Assembly (NCBI GenBank): GCA_029267445.1
Contig: JAJUIU010000029.1
Span: 1 to 42,885 of the forward strand
DNA from: Rhodospirillaceae bacterium
Lineage (GTDB): Bacteria; Pseudomonadota; Alphaproteobacteria; Azospirillales; Azospirillaceae
Reading direction: 5' to 3'
Length of the DNA stretch: 42,885 nucleotides
The notes under the pieces were generated by a model. The model was not told the origin of the DNA. It was given only the letters and a program-made list of their open reading frames with translations, and ran no database searches. Below, one piece after another: positions 41,891-42,885 of the stretch; within the stretch, counting starts at the first letter, position 1; each line of letters begins with the position of its first letter. The position numbers and the translations under genes are program-made.

Positions 41891-42885
41891 CCGGCGATCC
41901 GTCCGTCACGTCTTCCACGGGCACGCCTTCGACGGACGGCGGGGAATTCGACCGCATCCGGCGCCATCTGCGGCCTTTGGCCGATGGATGCCCCGGTGCG
42001 CGCCGGCTTCTGGACGATGCGGCGACGGTCGATGTTCCGGCCGGGCATCAGCTTGTGGTCACCACCGACGCCATGGTCGCCGGCGTGCATTTCTTGCCCG
42101 GCGACTCGCCGGCCGACATCGCGTGGAAGCTGCTCGCGGTGAACCTGTCCGACCTTGCCGCCAAGGGGGCGGAACCGCTCGCCTACAGCCTGGTCACGGC
42201 ACTGCCCGCCGACCTGCCGGAGGACTGGCTCGCCGCCTTCGCGGCAGGGCTGGGCGAGGGGCAGCGTCGATGGGGCATCCACCTGCTCGGCGGCGATTCC
42301 GTCACGACACCCGGGCCCGTGTCGCTGACGCTGAGCGCGCTGGGCCTGGTGCCTTCGGGCGGCATGATCACGCGGGCCGGGGCGCGTCCAGGGGATGCCG
42401 TCATGGTGAGCGGCACGATCGGAGACGCGGCTCTGGGCCTGCGGATCGTCCTGGGGGAGGACATCGGCCTCGATGACGTGCGCTCGGCCGGTCTGGTGGC
42501 GCGCCTGCGCCGACCGGAGCCGAGGCTTTCGCTGGGGCGCATCCTCAGGGGCTGTGCGACGGCGGCGGTGGACGTGTCGGACGGGCTGGTCGCCGACCTT
42601 GGCCACATCGCGACGGCAAGTGACCTGTCGATCGACATCGATCTGCGCCGCGTGCCGCTGTCCGAGGCTTCCCGTGCCGCCCTCGACAACGACTCAGGCT
42701 TGCTGGAGACGCTGCTCACAGGGGGTGATGATTACGAAGTGGCCTTCACGGTGCCGGCAACGCTTGTCTCCGATGTCACGGAGCGCGCCGCCGCCACCGG
42801 AGTGGAGGTCACGCGCATCGGGACCGTCTCGGCGGGGCCGCCCGTTGTGACCGTCCGGGGACCCGACGGCGCGGCCGTTCGCCTG
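41887..42885 (+). CDS. thiL: thiamine-monophosphate kinase, N-terminal 333 residues
   Basis: ThiL phosphorylates thiamine phosphate to thiamine diphosphate. The frame starts at GTG 41887, overlapping the nusB stop, and stays open to the window edge. Visible are GEFDRIRRHLRPL, the metal/nucleotide stretch LLDDAATVDV, TTDAMVAGVHFLPGD, KLLAVNLSDLAAKGAEP, LLGGDSVTTPGP, VMVSGTIGDAALGL, AVDVSDGLVADLGHI and TGGDDYEVAFTVP. The family's usual GDDAA reads LDDAA, which does not affect the Asp pair. Only the last few residues are missing. Confidence 0.93.
   Translation, partial: MTGDPSVTSSTGTPSTDGGEFDRIRRHLRPLADGCPGARRLLDDAATVDVPAGHQLVVTTDAMVAGVHFLPGDSPADIAWKLLAVNLSDLAAKGAEPLAYSLVTALPADLPEDWLAAFAAGLGEGQRRWGIHLLGGDSVTTPGPVSLTLSALGLVPSGGMITRAGARPGDAVMVSGTIGDAALGLRIVLGEDIGLDDVRSAGLVARLRRPEPRLSLGRILRGCATAAVDVSDGLVADLGHIATASDLSIDIDLRRVPLSEASRAALDNDSGLLETLLTGGDDYEVAFTVPATLVSDVTERAAATGVEVTRIGTVSAGPPVVTVRGPDGAAVRL

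Overview
This window is a high-GC chromosomal segment of an alphaproteobacterium, most likely a member of the Rhodospirillales (Azospirillum/Rhodocista-like). That placement is inference from gene order and protein style: acpS-lepB-rnc-era near recO-parC, a glyA-nrdR-ribD-ribE-ribB-ribH-nusB-thiL run, a MucR regulator, an LdtR-type MarR regulator, a lone MotB and a fold-III ornithine decarboxylase. No species is claimed. I find no tRNA, rRNA, CRISPR array, insertion sequence, prophage or integration site, so this looks like core chromosome rather than an island.

Layout. (1) 2-2754, plus strand: acpS (truncated by the window edge), lepB, rnc and era, tightly coupled by 4-bp stop/start overlaps. 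(2) 2775-7589: a convergent PAS-GGDEF-EAL gene, then recO overlapping parC. (3) 7590-9571: a LOV-like PAS histidine kinase behind a structured leader, and a convergent small VKOR-like membrane protein. (4) 9572-14080: TRAP transporter permeases dctQ and dctM on plus, meeting the solute-binding gene dctP on minus; upstream of dctP lies a strongly diverged dctP paralogue. (5) 14139-17407, minus: an aminoacyl-tRNA-protein transferase (bpt/ate), an alpha-E protein and a circularly permuted ATP-grasp protein, three peptide-bond or tagging-type enzymes in one co-directional run. (6) 17576-21808: an orphan MotB carrying an inserted EF-hand loop, a flavin reductase and a penicillin-acylase family Ntn hydrolase. 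(7) 21866-27505: an aldehyde dehydrogenase divergent from an ornithine decarboxylase with an attenuator-like leader, two alpha/beta hydrolases and an unrecognised exported protein. (8) 27509-30416, minus: hemB, a metallophosphoesterase and a lipid kinase. (9) 30589-34659, plus: a valine-degradation set (isobutyryl-CoA dehydrogenase, 3-hydroxyisobutyryl-CoA hydrolase, mmsB), then ldtR and a small conserved gene ending at a bidirectional terminator. (10) 34738-35615: mucR and an AT-rich 434-bp non-coding spacer. (11) 35616-42885, plus: rpiB, glyA, nrdR, ribD, ribE, ribBX, ribH, nusB and thiL (truncated).

How the genes work together. Region 11 couples one-carbon metabolism, riboflavin synthesis, transcription antitermination and thiamin salvage. 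Its RibB-type protein has a cyclohydrolase II domain without the zinc cysteines, so GTP cyclohydrolase II must come from elsewhere. Region 9 covers isobutyryl-CoA to methylmalonate semialdehyde except for the enoyl hydratase step.

The best candidates for something undescribed are: the MotB stator protein with a canonical EF-hand loop between its membrane anchor and OmpA domain; the LOV-derived sensor kinase that has lost the photoactive cysteine; the bpt / alpha-E / ATP-grasp neighbourhood; the degenerate DctP twin; and the repeat-bearing cytoplasmic tail of DctM. All start sites and functions are read by eye from sequence; no database search was run.
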